A DNA stretch of 64,000 nucleotides from positions 434,001-498,000 of the forward strand of contig NZ_CP040786.1 in the NCBI RefSeq assembly GCF_021922925.1, in the 5' to 3' direction. The position numbers and the translations under genes are program-made. Numbering within the stretch: position 1 is the first letter of the stretch; every line of letters starts with the position of its first letter. Under the pieces are notes generated by a model. That model saw only the letters and a program-made list of their open reading frames with translations, did not search any database and had not been told where the DNA came from. Positions 51,106 to 60,188 of the stretch are shown in pieces. The DNA comes from Clavibacter phaseoli. GTDB taxonomy: Bacteria > Actinomycetota > Actinomycetes > Actinomycetales > Microbacteriaceae.

Positions 51106-53618
51106 GCGCGCGGGGATCCGCCGACGCCCGCGTCGCCCGCCGCGCGGCTCCCGGACGCGCCGCCGCCCGCCCCCGCGTCCCCGCCGGATCCCGCGACCCC
51201 GGCCGCACCCTCGTCCCCGTCGTCGCGATCGCGCTCCTCACCGGCCTGGCCGCCGCCGCCTTCTGGCCGGTCTACCGCGACGCGTCCTTCGTGCGGATGG
51301 CGGGCGTCACGCTCGTCGTCGGCGCGCTCGTCGCGGTCGCCGGCGCGCGGTTCCGCTGGGGGAGCGCGGTGGTCGCGGGCGCGATCCTCGTGGCCTTCCT
51401 CGCGCTCGGCGTGCCGCTCGCGGTTCCCACCGGCGCGGTCGACGGCTGGCGACCCACGCTCGCGGGCCTCGGCGAGCTCGTCGAGGGCGCGTCCCTGGGG
51501 TTCGTGCGGCTCGTGACCATCGCGCTCCCGGTCGGCGACTACCAGGCGCTCCTCGTGCCGGCGTTCGCGCTCGTGCTGCTCGGCTCCGTGATCGGCGTCT
51601 CCGTGGCGCTGCGCACCCGGCGGCCCGAGCTCGCGGTGATCCCCTCCCTCGTGATCCTCGTCGTCGCGGCCGCCCTCGGCCCCGACCGCAGCCAGGGCCC
51701 GGACGCGCCCGACGCCTCGGGCCTCCTCGTGCCGGTCGCGCTGGCCTGGCTCGCGGCCGCCCTGCTGTGGATCGCGCGCTGCCGCTGGCGCCGCCGCCAC
51801 CGCGCGGTCCGTCGCCTCGGCCGGCAGGCGGGGATCCCCGTGGAGTCCGCGTCCGACCGACGCCGCTCGGGCACGCGCGCCGGCGCCTCCGCGGTCGTCG
51901 TGCTCGCCGCCGCCCTCGTCGCCGGCGTCGCCGCCACGGGCGCGGCCCCGCCCGACGCGTCCCGCACCGGCCTGCGGTCGACCGTGGAGCAGCCGTTCGA
52001 CCCACGCGAGCAGGCCAGCCCGCTCTCGTCCTTCCGCACCTACTGGAAGGCGCCGACGGCGGACGACACGCTGCTGACCGTCGCCGGCCTCCCCGCCGGC
52101 GGCCGGGTGCGCCTGGCCGCGCTCGACACCTACGACGGCGTGGTCTACGGCGTCGGCGGCGCGCGCGGCAGCGTCGACGCGTCGCGCACCGGCCAGGCGT
52201 CCGGCACCTTCGCGCGCGTGCCGTACCGCCTCGACCAGACGGGCGTCGTCGGCGACGACGTCACGCTCGACGTCGTCGTGGGCGCCTACCGCGGCGTGTG
52301 GCTGCCGGGCGCGGGCCGCCTCGAGCGCATCGCGTTCGCGGGCGACGACGGCGGGCGCCTCGCCGACTCCTTCTACTACGACGACGCGACCGCCACCGGC
52401 GCCGTGATCGGCGGCCTGACCGCGGGCGACGCGTACGAGATCGAGGCCGTCGTCGCGTCCACCCCGCCGCTGGATGCGCTCGCCGACGAGCGGCCCGGCG
52501 ACGCCGTGGCCCCGCGCCCCACGGGCGTCCCCGACGAGGTCGCGGCGCGCGTGGAGGCCTCCACCGCCGCCCCCGACGGCGCGACCGCGGGCGGCGCCGA
52601 CGCGGGCGCCGGCACCTCCGCGTCGCCCGGCGCGCAGCTCGTCGCCGCGATCTCCGCCCTCCGCGCCGACGGCTACGTCAGCCACGGCGTCGGCGACGCG
52701 CCCTTCAGCCGGTCGGGCCACTCCGCCGAGCGGATCGCCGACCTCCTCACGACGCGCCCCATGCTGGGCGACGCGGAGCAGTACGCGGTCGCGGCCGCGC
52801 TCATGGCCGACGACCTCGGCTTCCCCGTCCGCGTCGTCATGGGCTTCGCGCCCGGCGAGGCCGCCGTGCGCGATGCGGCGGGCGGGCCGGTGCCGATCAC
52901 GGGATCGGACGTCACGGCCTGGATCGAGGTCGACACGGCCTCCTCCGGCTGGGTCGCGGTGGATCCGAACCCGCCCGCCCGCGACGTGCCCGACGCGCTG
53001 CCCGACGAGCCCACCGAGGTCGCCCGCCCGCAGACCGTGCTGCCGCCGCCCGTCGAGGAGCAGGCCGAGCCCGAGGACCGCACGCCGCCGGACGCGGGAC
53101 GCGACGACCGACCGGAGGTGGATCCCGCGCTCCAGGCCGTGCTCGCCGCCGCGCGCGTGGCCGGCTGGTCGCTGCTCGGGCTCGGGCTCGCGGCATCTCC
53201 CTTCCTCGCCGTGGTGGGCGCGAAGGTCCGGCGGCGCCGGCGACGCCGCGGGGCGGCCGCCGCGCGCGACCGGGTCGGCGGCGCGTGGGACGAGTTCCGC
53301 GACGGCGCGCTCGATCGCGGGCTCATGCCGCCCGTCGCCGCGACTCGACGCGAGGTGGCGCGGCTCGTGGGCGTCGGCGGCGCGCGGGGGCTCGCGGACG
53401 TGGCCGACGAGTCGGCGTTCGCGCCGGGCGACGTGCCGGATCCGCTCGCCGACGCCGCCTGGCGCCGCGTCGACGAGCTGGCCGCGCGCATGGACGCCGG
53501 GCGGACCCGTCGGCAGCGGCTCCGGGCGATGGTGTCGCTCGCGTCGCTGCGGCGGGCACGCGGGTCGGCCGCCCGGGCGTCGGTCACCCGTCCCGAGCCG
53601 CGTCCTCCGCGTCGCTGA
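51102..53618 (+). CDS. Transglutaminase-fold membrane protein lacking catalytic Cys and His
   Basis: An 838-residue protein. The N-terminal half has six or so membrane helices (residues about 35-215), then DUF3488-like architecture, an outer beta region, a transglutaminase-like core (about 505-630) and one C-terminal helix (about 690-710) before a cytoplasmic tail. In active members the core reads GDCEQ...HAW...DP. Here it reads GDAEQYAVAAALMADDLGFP (Ala 558 in place of Cys) and VTAWIEV (Thr 605 in place of His), with only the Asp (621) retained. It should be catalytically dead and may act as a scaffold or binding domain. GTG at 51102 overlaps the DUF58 stop (GTGA). Confidence 0.9.
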   Translation: MSARGSADARVARRAAPGRAAARPRVPAGSRDPGRTLVPVVAIALLTGLAAAAFWPVYRDASFVRMAGVTLVVGALVAVAGARFRWGSAVVAGAILVAFLALGVPLAVPTGAVDGWRPTLAGLGELVEGASLGFVRLVTIALPVGDYQALLVPAFALVLLGSVIGVSVALRTRRPELAVIPSLVILVVAAALGPDRSQGPDAPDASGLLVPVALAWLAAALLWIARCRWRRRHRAVRRLGRQAGIPVESASDRRRSGTRAGASAVVVLAAALVAGVAATGAAPPDASRTGLRSTVEQPFDPREQASPLSSFRTYWKAPTADDTLLTVAGLPAGGRVRLAALDTYDGVVYGVGGARGSVDASRTGQASGTFARVPYRLDQTGVVGDDVTLDVVVGAYRGVWLPGAGRLERIAFAGDDGGRLADSFYYDDATATGAVIGGLTAGDAYEIEAVVASTPPLDALADERPGDAVAPRPTGVPDEVAARVEASTAAPDGATAGGADAGAGTSASPGAQLVAAISALRADGYVSHGVGDAPFSRSGHSAERIADLLTTRPMLGDAEQYAVAAALMADDLGFPVRVVMGFAPGEAAVRDAAGGPVPITGSDVTAWIEVDTASSGWVAVDPNPPARDVPDALPDEPTEVARPQTVLPPPVEEQAEPEDRTPPDAGRDDRPEVDPALQAVLAAARVAGWSLLGLGLAASPFLAVVGAKVRRRRRRRGAAAARDRVGGAWDEFRDGALDRGLMPPVAATRREVARLVGVGGARGLADVADESAFAPGDVPDPLADAAWRRVDELAARMDAGRTRRQRLRAMVSLASLRRARGSAARASVTRPEPRPPRR

Positions 53619-53675
53619 CGGCTCCTCCCCAGGGGTCCTCCGCGTGCTGCGTCCACGAGGCGGTGCCACCTCGCC

Positions 53676-56600
53676 GTGGCGTCATCGCGCACCTGGTGTC
53701 CTCGCCCGGTGGACATCTCCCCGCCCCCGACGCCGGCGCCCGCGCCGCCGCCCCCGTTCCCCGTGATCGGCGTCGCGGCGCCCCTGGTGGTCAGCGTCGC
53801 CGTCTGGGCGGTCACGCGCTCGCCGTACGCGCTGCTGTTCGCGGCGCTGGGGCCCGTCGTCGCCGTCGCGGGCGTGGCCGACCAGCGCATCTCCGGCCGC
53901 CGCTCGGCCCGCCGCGTCGAGCGCGAGTCCCGCGCCGCCGTCGCGCGCCTGCACGCCGAGGTGCGGGCGCGCATCGCGGCCGCCCGCGTCGCCCTCCGCA
54001 CGCGGGCGCCGTCCGCGCGCGAGATCCTCGACGGCAGCGCCAACCCCGCGCTCCTCTGGCGGTCGGACCCGGGCGGCGACGGCGCGCTCCCCCTCGCGCT
54101 CGGCACGGGCGACGTGCCGAGCGGTCTCGTCTGGCGGGGCGATCCGGACGCGCGCGTGCCGGGCGCCGACGACCGGGACGGGACCGGGGCTGTCCGCGGC
54201 GTGCTGGGGCGGAGCGCCCGGCTGCCCCGGACCCCGCGTGCCGCGGCGCGTGCCCGCTCCTCGACGGCGGGGCCGGGCGCTGCCTCGCCGGACGGCCACG
54301 TCTCGGCCCACGGCCCCGCGCGGTGGGCGGATCTCGTCCGCTGGATCCCCGACGCCCCCGTCCTCGTCCCCGCCGCGGGCGGCCTCGGGCTGCGCGGGGC
54401 CCCCGCCCTGGTCGCGCCCGTGCTCCGGGGCGTCGTCGTCCAGCTCGTGCACGCCCTCCCGCCCGACGACCTCCGCATCCTCTCCCGCCCGGTCGGGCCC
54501 GACTGGGACTGGCTCGAGCGGCTCCCGCACGCATCCGAGGGGCTCCGCGAGGAGCGGACCGTCGCGCCCGACCCGGCCTCGGCGGGCGGCCCACCGGGGG
54601 AGCCGGGGTCCTCGGTCATCCGCCTGGCGCTCGGCGCGCGGGAGGTCGTGCTCGCCGCGGCGACGCGGGTCGAGTCGCTCCCGGCCGCGTGCCGCACGGT
54701 GCTCGACGTCCGGACCCCGGGCACGGCGCGGATCCTCGCGGCCGACGCCGTCCCTGCCTCCGCCGACGCCCTCGCCCCCGCGCCCTCCATTGAACCGGCG
54801 GCATCCGGCCTCCCACCCGAGGGCGACGGCGACGGGATCCCGGCGCCGCGCCTCACCCGCACCGGCCTCGTGCGGCCCGACCTCGTGTCGCGCACGGAGG
54901 TGGAGCGCCTCGCCGACGAGCTCGCCGACGTCGCCCGCCGACGCGGGCTCGCGGCCGCGCGGACCCCGCTCCCGGCGCGCGTGCCCTTCGCGGAGCTGCC
55001 CGCCGGCTGTGGATCCGCGCACCGGCCGGGCACCCTGGCCGCGGTCGTCGGCATCGGGCACGGCGGCCCGGTCGCCGTCGACCTCGTCGCGGACGGCCCC
55101 CACGCGGTCGTCGCGGGCACCACGGGCAGCGGCAAGAGCGAGCTCCTCGTCACGTGGATGGCGGCGCTCGCCGCAGCGCATCCGCCGGAGGAGGTCACGG
55201 TTCTCCTCGTCGACTTCAAGGGCGGCGCGGCCTTCGATCCGCTGCTCGTCCTGCCGCACGCCGTGGGCCTCGTCACCGACCTCGACGGCCAGGGCGCGCA
55301 GCGCGCGCTGGAGAGCCTGCGCGCGGAGGTCCGGCACCGGGAGCGCATCCTCCGCGACGCCGGCGCCCGCGACGTCGACGACCCCGCCGCAGCGGGCGTC
55401 CTGCCGCGCCTCGTCATCGTCGTCGACGAGCTGGCCGCCCTCCTCGCCGACCAGGACGGCCTGCACGAGGTCGTCGCCGACATCGCCGCCCGGGGCAGGT
55501 CGCTCGGCATGCACCTCGTGCTCTGCACGCAGCGGCCCGCGGGCGTCGTGCGCGACGCGGTGCTCGCCAACTGCGACCTCCGGCTCTCGCTCCGCGTCAA
55601 CAACGAGGCCGACAGCCGGGCGCTCTTCGGCACCGTCGAGGCGGCCGGTCTCGCCGACGCGCCCGTGGGCCGGTGCCTCGTCGGGGCGCACGGCGCGCCG
55701 GCGCGCCCGTTCCAGGTGGCGGTCACGACGTCGGACGACCTCGCGTGCATCGCCGCGGCCCACGCCACGTCGGCCCCGGTCCGGCGTCCGTGGCTGGATC
55801 CGCTGCCCGCCTCCGTCCCGCTCGCCGCCCTCGCCGCGCACCCGCCGCTCCTGCGACCCCGATCCACGACCGCCGCCGGCGCACCCGTCGTCCCGTTCGC
55901 CCTCGTCGACCTGCCCCCGGAGCAGCGGCGGGCGACCGCCGCGTGGTGCCCGGCGACGGACGGGCACCTGCTCGTCGTCGGCGGCCCGGGATCCGGCCGC
56001 AGCACGTGCCTGCGCACCATCCGCGCGTCGGCCGACGCCGCCGGCGTCGCGGTGCTGCAGGTGCCGGCGGACGCGGAGGGCTGCTGGGACGCGATCGCCG
56101 CCGTCGTCGCCCGCATCCGCGACCCGCGCGCCCCGCGCGATCCGCTCCTCGTGCTGGCCGACGACCTCGACGTCGCCGTCTCCCGCCTCGAGGCCGAGCA
56201 CCAGGCCGCCCTGCTCGAGGGGCTGGCCGCGGTCGTCCGGGAGGGGCCGCATGCCGGGGTGGCGCTCGCCGCCGCGGCTCGACGCGCGGGCGGGCCGCTC
56301 CAGGGCGTGGCGGCCGCGGCGGGTCCGCCCGTGATCCTCGCGCTGCCGATGCGGCAGGAGCACGTGCTGGCCGGCGGCGAGAGCCGCCTCTTCGACTCCC
56401 GGGCGACGCCCGGCGCGGGCGAGTGGCGCGGCGAGCGGATCCAGGTGGCCACGCCGCCCGAGCTGCCGACGTCGCCGTCGCGGCCCGCCGGGGCGGCCCG
56501 TCCTCCGGTGCGCGCGCGCCCCGCGCCCCGCGCGGTCCTCGCCGCGGACGCCGTCCACGCGCTCGTCACCCCGTCGCCCGTCGCCGCCGTCGCGCGCCTC

Positions 56601-57098
56601 GTGCAGGCGGGGGCCGACGCCGTCGAGGTCGCCCGGATCCCCCCGGGATGGTCGACGGATCAGCCGTTCCCCGGCGCCGTCGCCGACGCCGTCGGGACCC
56701 GCGCCGCCGCGCACGACGGCGGGATGCGCGCGACGCGCATCCGGGTCGTGGTCGGGGATCCCGACTCCTGGCTGGTGCGCGGCCCGCTCCTCGCCGACCT
56801 CCGTCGCACCGGCGACGTCGTCCTGGAGGGCTGCACCCCGCGTGACGTGCGCACGCTGCTCCGCGTCCGCGCGGTGCCGCCGCCCCTCGCGCCGATCCCC
56901 GGCCGGGCCTGGCGCGTCACCCCCGACGGCGACGTGCGTCGCTGCTCGTGGCCGCCGGTCGCGCCCGCGTCACCTGTCGCCCCGGAGCCGGATTCGGAGC
57001 CGGAGCCGGGGCCGGGGCGACCGGCACCGGCACGCGCACCGGCACCGACGCCCGCGGCCGCGTCCCGCCCGGCGCAGCCCGCCGGGATCAGCCGATGA
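53676..57098 (+). CDS. FtsK/SpoIIIE-domain ATPase, EccC-like, with tandem ATPase domains
   Basis: A 1140-residue membrane ATPase. Two N-terminal helices at about 27-70 (VIGVAAPLVVSVAVWAV and YALLFAALGPVVAVAGVAD). First ATPase domain around 450-700: Walker A GTTGSGKSE at 481-489, Walker B LVIVVDELAALL near 583, then RGRSLGMHLVLCTQRPAGVV. A second, degenerate ATPase domain begins near 765 (VVGGPGSGRSTCLRT; LLVLADDLDVAV). Arrangement with two N-terminal helices plus serial FtsK domains is that of type VII secretion EccC, though I see no WXG100 or other Ecc gene here. GTG at 53676; GTG at 53709 is an alternative. The 3' end overlaps the convergent asparaginase gene by 11 bases. Confidence 0.88.
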   Translation: MASSRTWCPRPVDISPPPTPAPAPPPPFPVIGVAAPLVVSVAVWAVTRSPYALLFAALGPVVAVAGVADQRISGRRSARRVERESRAAVARLHAEVRARIAAARVALRTRAPSAREILDGSANPALLWRSDPGGDGALPLALGTGDVPSGLVWRGDPDARVPGADDRDGTGAVRGVLGRSARLPRTPRAAARARSSTAGPGAASPDGHVSAHGPARWADLVRWIPDAPVLVPAAGGLGLRGAPALVAPVLRGVVVQLVHALPPDDLRILSRPVGPDWDWLERLPHASEGLREERTVAPDPASAGGPPGEPGSSVIRLALGAREVVLAAATRVESLPAACRTVLDVRTPGTARILAADAVPASADALAPAPSIEPAASGLPPEGDGDGIPAPRLTRTGLVRPDLVSRTEVERLADELADVARRRGLAAARTPLPARVPFAELPAGCGSAHRPGTLAAVVGIGHGGPVAVDLVADGPHAVVAGTTGSGKSELLVTWMAALAAAHPPEEVTVLLVDFKGGAAFDPLLVLPHAVGLVTDLDGQGAQRALESLRAEVRHRERILRDAGARDVDDPAAAGVLPRLVIVVDELAALLADQDGLHEVVADIAARGRSLGMHLVLCTQRPAGVVRDAVLANCDLRLSLRVNNEADSRALFGTVEAAGLADAPVGRCLVGAHGAPARPFQVAVTTSDDLACIAAAHATSAPVRRPWLDPLPASVPLAALAAHPPLLRPRSTTAAGAPVVPFALVDLPPEQRRATAAWCPATDGHLLVVGGPGSGRSTCLRTIRASADAAGVAVLQVPADAEGCWDAIAAVVARIRDPRAPRDPLLVLADDLDVAVSRLEAEHQAALLEGLAAVVREGPHAGVALAAAARRAGGPLQGVAAAAGPPVILALPMRQEHVLAGGESRLFDSRATPGAGEWRGERIQVATPPELPTSPSRPAGAARPPVRARPAPRAVLAADAVHALVTPSPVAAVARLVQAGADAVEVARIPPGWSTDQPFPGAVADAVGTRAAAHDGGMRATRIRVVVGDPDSWLVRGPLLADLRRTGDVVLEGCTPRDVRTLLRVRAVPPPLAPIPGRAWRVTPDGDVRRCSWPPVAPASPVAPEPDSEPEPGPGRPAPARAPAPTPAAASRPAQPAGISR

Positions 57099-58098
57099 GC
57101 GCCGGCGACACCCGGATCTCGCCGACGGGCACGCCGCCCCCGAGCACCGTGAGGTCGAGCTCGGGGCGCACGCGCTCCACGTCGTCCCGCGTGATCGCGC
57201 CCGCCTCGGCCAGCAGCTCGAGCGCCACGATGGTGGAGGCCCTGAGGCTCCCGTCGAGCGTCTTCGAGGCCACGGTCGTGCCGTCGGGGGCGGTCATGAT
57301 CATGATCCCCTCGGCCCCGCCCTTGGCGAACAGGCCGAGCCGCTCGATCACGACGGTGTTCGCGCGGCCGGGTCCGTCGATCGCCCAGCCCTGGGCGCGC
57401 ACCGCCGCGGTCAGCGCGGCGGCGTGCCGGTACAGCGCGAACGGCGAGCCGGGCGCGGAGGTCGCGATGCGGTGGATCCCGCGGGCCAGCGCCGTGAGCG
57501 ACATCGCGTGCACGGGGGCGCCGCACCCGTCGATGCCGGTGGTGGCGATCCGCTCGCCCGTGAAGCGCTCGACCACGTCGCGGATCCGCACCTGCAAGGG
57601 GTGGTCCGGGTGCAGGTAGTCCTCGGTCGACCAGCCGTTGGTCGTGCAGGCGAGCAGCATCGCGGCGTGCTTGCCGGAGCAGTTCATGTACACGGGGGAG
57701 GCGGGGATCCCGGCGCGCACGAGCTCGTCGCGCGCGGCCCGGTCGAGCGGCCAGTCGGCGGGGCAGCGCAGCGCGGACTCGTCGAGCCCGGCCTTCGCGA
57801 GGATCCCGCGCACCACCTCCACGTGCCGGGCGGTCGCCGCGTGGCTGGCCGTGGCGAGCACGTGCTCCTCCTCGGTGAGCTCCGCGCCGCTCGCCAGCAC
57901 GGCGAGGGCCTGGAACGGCTTCATGCTCGAGCGCGGGAAGACGGGGCTCGCGACGTCGCCGACCGCGCGCAGCTCCTCGCCCTCGCCCGACAGCACGACG
58001 GCCGCGCCGATGTGGCGCGACTCCACGAAGCCGCTGCGGTCGAGGACCGCGAGCTCCACGGCGCCCTGGACGGGGATGGTCTCGACGGACGCCCCCAT
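57088..58098 (-). CDS. L-asparaginase II family protein
   Basis: A 336-residue enzyme of the AnsA/rhizobial asparaginase II family (PF06089), unrelated to the classical bacterial asparaginases. Motifs: SGFVESRHIGAAVVL, SPVFPRSSMKPFQALAVLAS (the Ser-x-x-Lys motif of serine-type enzymes), MNCSGKHAAMLLAC and GIDGCGAPVHAM. Hydrolyses asparagine to aspartate and ammonia. Its ATG overlaps the gabT stop by one base (TGATG), so the two form an operon for using amino acids common in plant tissue. Its 3' end overlaps the FtsK-like gene. Confidence 0.88.
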   Translation of the reverse strand: MGASVETIPVQGAVELAVLDRSGFVESRHIGAAVVLSGEGEELRAVGDVASPVFPRSSMKPFQALAVLASGAELTEEEHVLATASHAATARHVEVVRGILAKAGLDESALRCPADWPLDRAARDELVRAGIPASPVYMNCSGKHAAMLLACTTNGWSTEDYLHPDHPLQVRIRDVVERFTGERIATTGIDGCGAPVHAMSLTALARGIHRIATSAPGSPFALYRHAAALTAAVRAQGWAIDGPGRANTVVIERLGLFAKGGAEGIMIMTAPDGTTVASKTLDGSLRASTIVALELLAEAGAITRDDVERVRPELDLTVLGGGVPVGEIRVSPALIG

Positions 58099-59513
58099 CA
58101 GAGCGCCCGGAACGCGTCGGCGATCACGCCGAGGGCGTCGTCGAGCAGCTCCTCGGAGATCGCGAGGCTCGGCAGGAAGCGCAGCACGTTGCCGTACGTG
58201 CCGGCGGTGAGGATGATCACCCCGTGCGCGTGGCAGTGGGCCGCGATGGCCGCGACCGCGTCCGCGTTCGGCTCCTTCGTGGTGGACCCCGTGCCCGGCT
58301 GCACGAGCTCGATCGCGATCATGGCGCCGATGCCGCGCACGTCGCCGATGATGTCGTGCTCCCGCTGCAGCTCCGTGAGCGCGCGGTGCAGGTGGTCGCC
58401 GATGCGCGTGGCCTCGTCGAGCAGGCCGTGCGTCTCGATGGCCTCGAACACGGCCACGGCGGCGGCCGCGGCGACGGGGTTGCCGCCGAACGTGCCGCCG
58501 AGCCCGCCGGGGAGCGCGGAGTCCATGATCTCGGCGCGGCCGGTCACGCCCGCGAGCGGGAGGCCGCCCGCGATGCCCTTGGCCGTGAGCACGAGGTCGG
58601 GCACGAGGCCGAGGTGCTCGCTCGCGAAGAAGCGGCCGGTGCGCGCGAGGCCCGACTGGATCTCGTCCGCGATGAAGACGACGCCGTTCGCCGTGCACCA
58701 CTCCTGCAGCGCGGGCAGGAACCCGTCGGCCGGCACCATGAAGCCGCCCTCCCCCTGGATGGGCTCCGCGACGACGCACGCGAGGTCGGTCGCGCCGATG
58801 CGCTTCTCGAGGTACGAGATGGTGCGGGCCGCGGCCTCGGCGCCCGAGAGGCCGTCGTGATACGGGTACGAGCTCGGCGCGTGGTAGACGTCGCCGGCGA
58901 AGGGGCCGAAGCCCGTGCCGTAGGGCGACGCCTTGTAGTTCATCGCCATCGTGAGGTTCGTGCGGCCGTGGTAGCCGTGGTCGAGCACCGCCACCGCGCG
59001 GCGGCCCGTGTGCTTGCGCGCGATCTTCACGCCGTTCTCCACGGCCTCCGCGCCGGAGTTCACGAGCACGGTGCGCTTCTCGTGCGTGCCGGGCGTGTGC
59101 TCCGCGAGCAGCTCCGCCACGCGCACGTACTCCTCGTACGGCGTCACCGTGAAGAGCGTGTGGATCACGTCGCCGAGCTGCGCGGTCGCGGCGTCCACGA
59201 CCTCCTGGCGCGTGTGGCCGACGGTGGTCACGCCGATGCCGGCGCCCAGGTCGATGAAGCGGTTGCCGTCCACGTCCTCGACGATCGCGCCGTGCGCGCG
59301 GGAGACGTACACGGGGAGGAGGGAGGAGACGCCGGGCGGCACCACGCGCTTCCGGCGCTCGTGCAGCTCGCGCGAGAGCGGGCCCGGGATCTCCGTCACG
59401 ATGCGTCGCTCCTGCGGCACCTGCGGGCGCGCGTCGCGGGCGGACGCGGCGGGGGAGTCGGAGGCGGAGCCGGCAGGAGTGCCGACGAGGGCGGAGTCCA
59501 GGGTGTCTGTCAT
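58098..59513 (-). CDS. gabT: 4-aminobutyrate aminotransferase GabT
   Basis: A 471-residue class III PLP aminotransferase converting GABA and 2-oxoglutarate to succinic semialdehyde and glutamate. Pattern: RFIDLGAGIGVTTVGHTRQE, VNSGAEAVENGVKIARKH, VAEPIQGEGGFMVPADGFLP, FIADEIQSGLARTGRFFASE and the PLP lysine in LVLTAKGIAGGLPLAGVTGR. About 35 extra residues at the N-terminus. The succinic semialdehyde dehydrogenase gene that usually follows is absent from the window; asparaginase takes its place. Confidence 0.93.
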   Translation of the reverse strand: MTDTLDSALVGTPAGSASDSPAASARDARPQVPQERRIVTEIPGPLSRELHERRKRVVPPGVSSLLPVYVSRAHGAIVEDVDGNRFIDLGAGIGVTTVGHTRQEVVDAATAQLGDVIHTLFTVTPYEEYVRVAELLAEHTPGTHEKRTVLVNSGAEAVENGVKIARKHTGRRAVAVLDHGYHGRTNLTMAMNYKASPYGTGFGPFAGDVYHAPSSYPYHDGLSGAEAAARTISYLEKRIGATDLACVVAEPIQGEGGFMVPADGFLPALQEWCTANGVVFIADEIQSGLARTGRFFASEHLGLVPDLVLTAKGIAGGLPLAGVTGRAEIMDSALPGGLGGTFGGNPVAAAAAVAVFEAIETHGLLDEATRIGDHLHRALTELQREHDIIGDVRGIGAMIAIELVQPGTGSTTKEPNADAVAAIAAHCHAHGVIILTAGTYGNVLRFLPSLAISEELLDDALGVIADAFRAL

Positions 59514-59572
59514 GATCCGGCGAGTTTACCCGGGCGGACGCCCGCGGCCAGGAGGGCCGCGGCCCCGTTCGC

Positions 59573-59578
59573 TAGCGT
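59573..59578 (+). promoter_or_regulatory. Candidate -10 hexamer, possibly leaderless
   Basis: TAGCGT, 6 bases before the ATG at 59585. Confidence 0.4.
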
Positions 59579-59584
59579 GATCCC

Positions 59585-60070
59585 ATGCAGATCGAGCACC
59601 GGTACGCCCTGTCCCTCGAGTGGACGGGCGACCGCGGATCCGGCACGTCCGACTACCGCTCCTACGGCCGCGACCACGTCGTGCGCGCCGCCGGCAAGCC
59701 CGACCTCCTCGGATCCGCCGACCGCCCCTTCCGCGGCGACGTCGACCGCTGGAACCCCGAGGAGACCCTCATCTCCGCGCTCGCGCAGTGCCACCTGCTC
59801 AGCTACCTGCACGCGGCCGCCATGGCGGGCGTCGTGGTCGTGGGCTACAGCGACGAGCCCACCGGCACCATGCGGCAGACGGACGACGGCGGCGGGCACT
59901 TCGTGGAGGTCACGCTGCGGCCCGTCGTCACCGTGCGGGATCCCGCGCACGTCGAGCTCGCGACGTCGCTGCACCAGGGCGCCTCCGCGCGGTGCTTCAT
60001 CGCGTCCAGCGTGGCCTTCCCCGTGCACCACGAGCCGCGCACCGTGCTCGCCGCCGACGCGAGCGCCTGA
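59585..60070 (+). CDS. OsmC/Ohr-family peroxide-reducing protein
   Basis: A 161-residue thiol peroxidase-like protein. The two redox cysteines expected of the OsmC fold are visible in LAQCHLLSYLH (residue about 69) and SARCFIASSV (about 139). The N-terminal strand region (HRYALSLEWTGDRG) and RGDVDRWNPEETLISAL, with the conserved Glu, fit a YhfA/OsmC subtype. It probably reduces organic hydroperoxides; the preferred substrate is not clear. Its promoter region is shared with the divergent gabT. Confidence 0.88.
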   Translation: MQIEHRYALSLEWTGDRGSGTSDYRSYGRDHVVRAAGKPDLLGSADRPFRGDVDRWNPEETLISALAQCHLLSYLHAAAMAGVVVVGYSDEPTGTMRQTDDGGGHFVEVTLRPVVTVRDPAHVELATSLHQGASARCFIASSVAFPVHHEPRTVLAADASA

Positions 60071-60188
60071 CCGACGCCCGACCTGGCGCCAGACCGGGCG
60101 CCCGGTCCGCGCCCTGTCAGGCGGTCCCCGGCCGGGTCGGGCAGACTGGGCGCGTCCCTCCCACATACCTGGTGCGTCCGGCGCGCCG

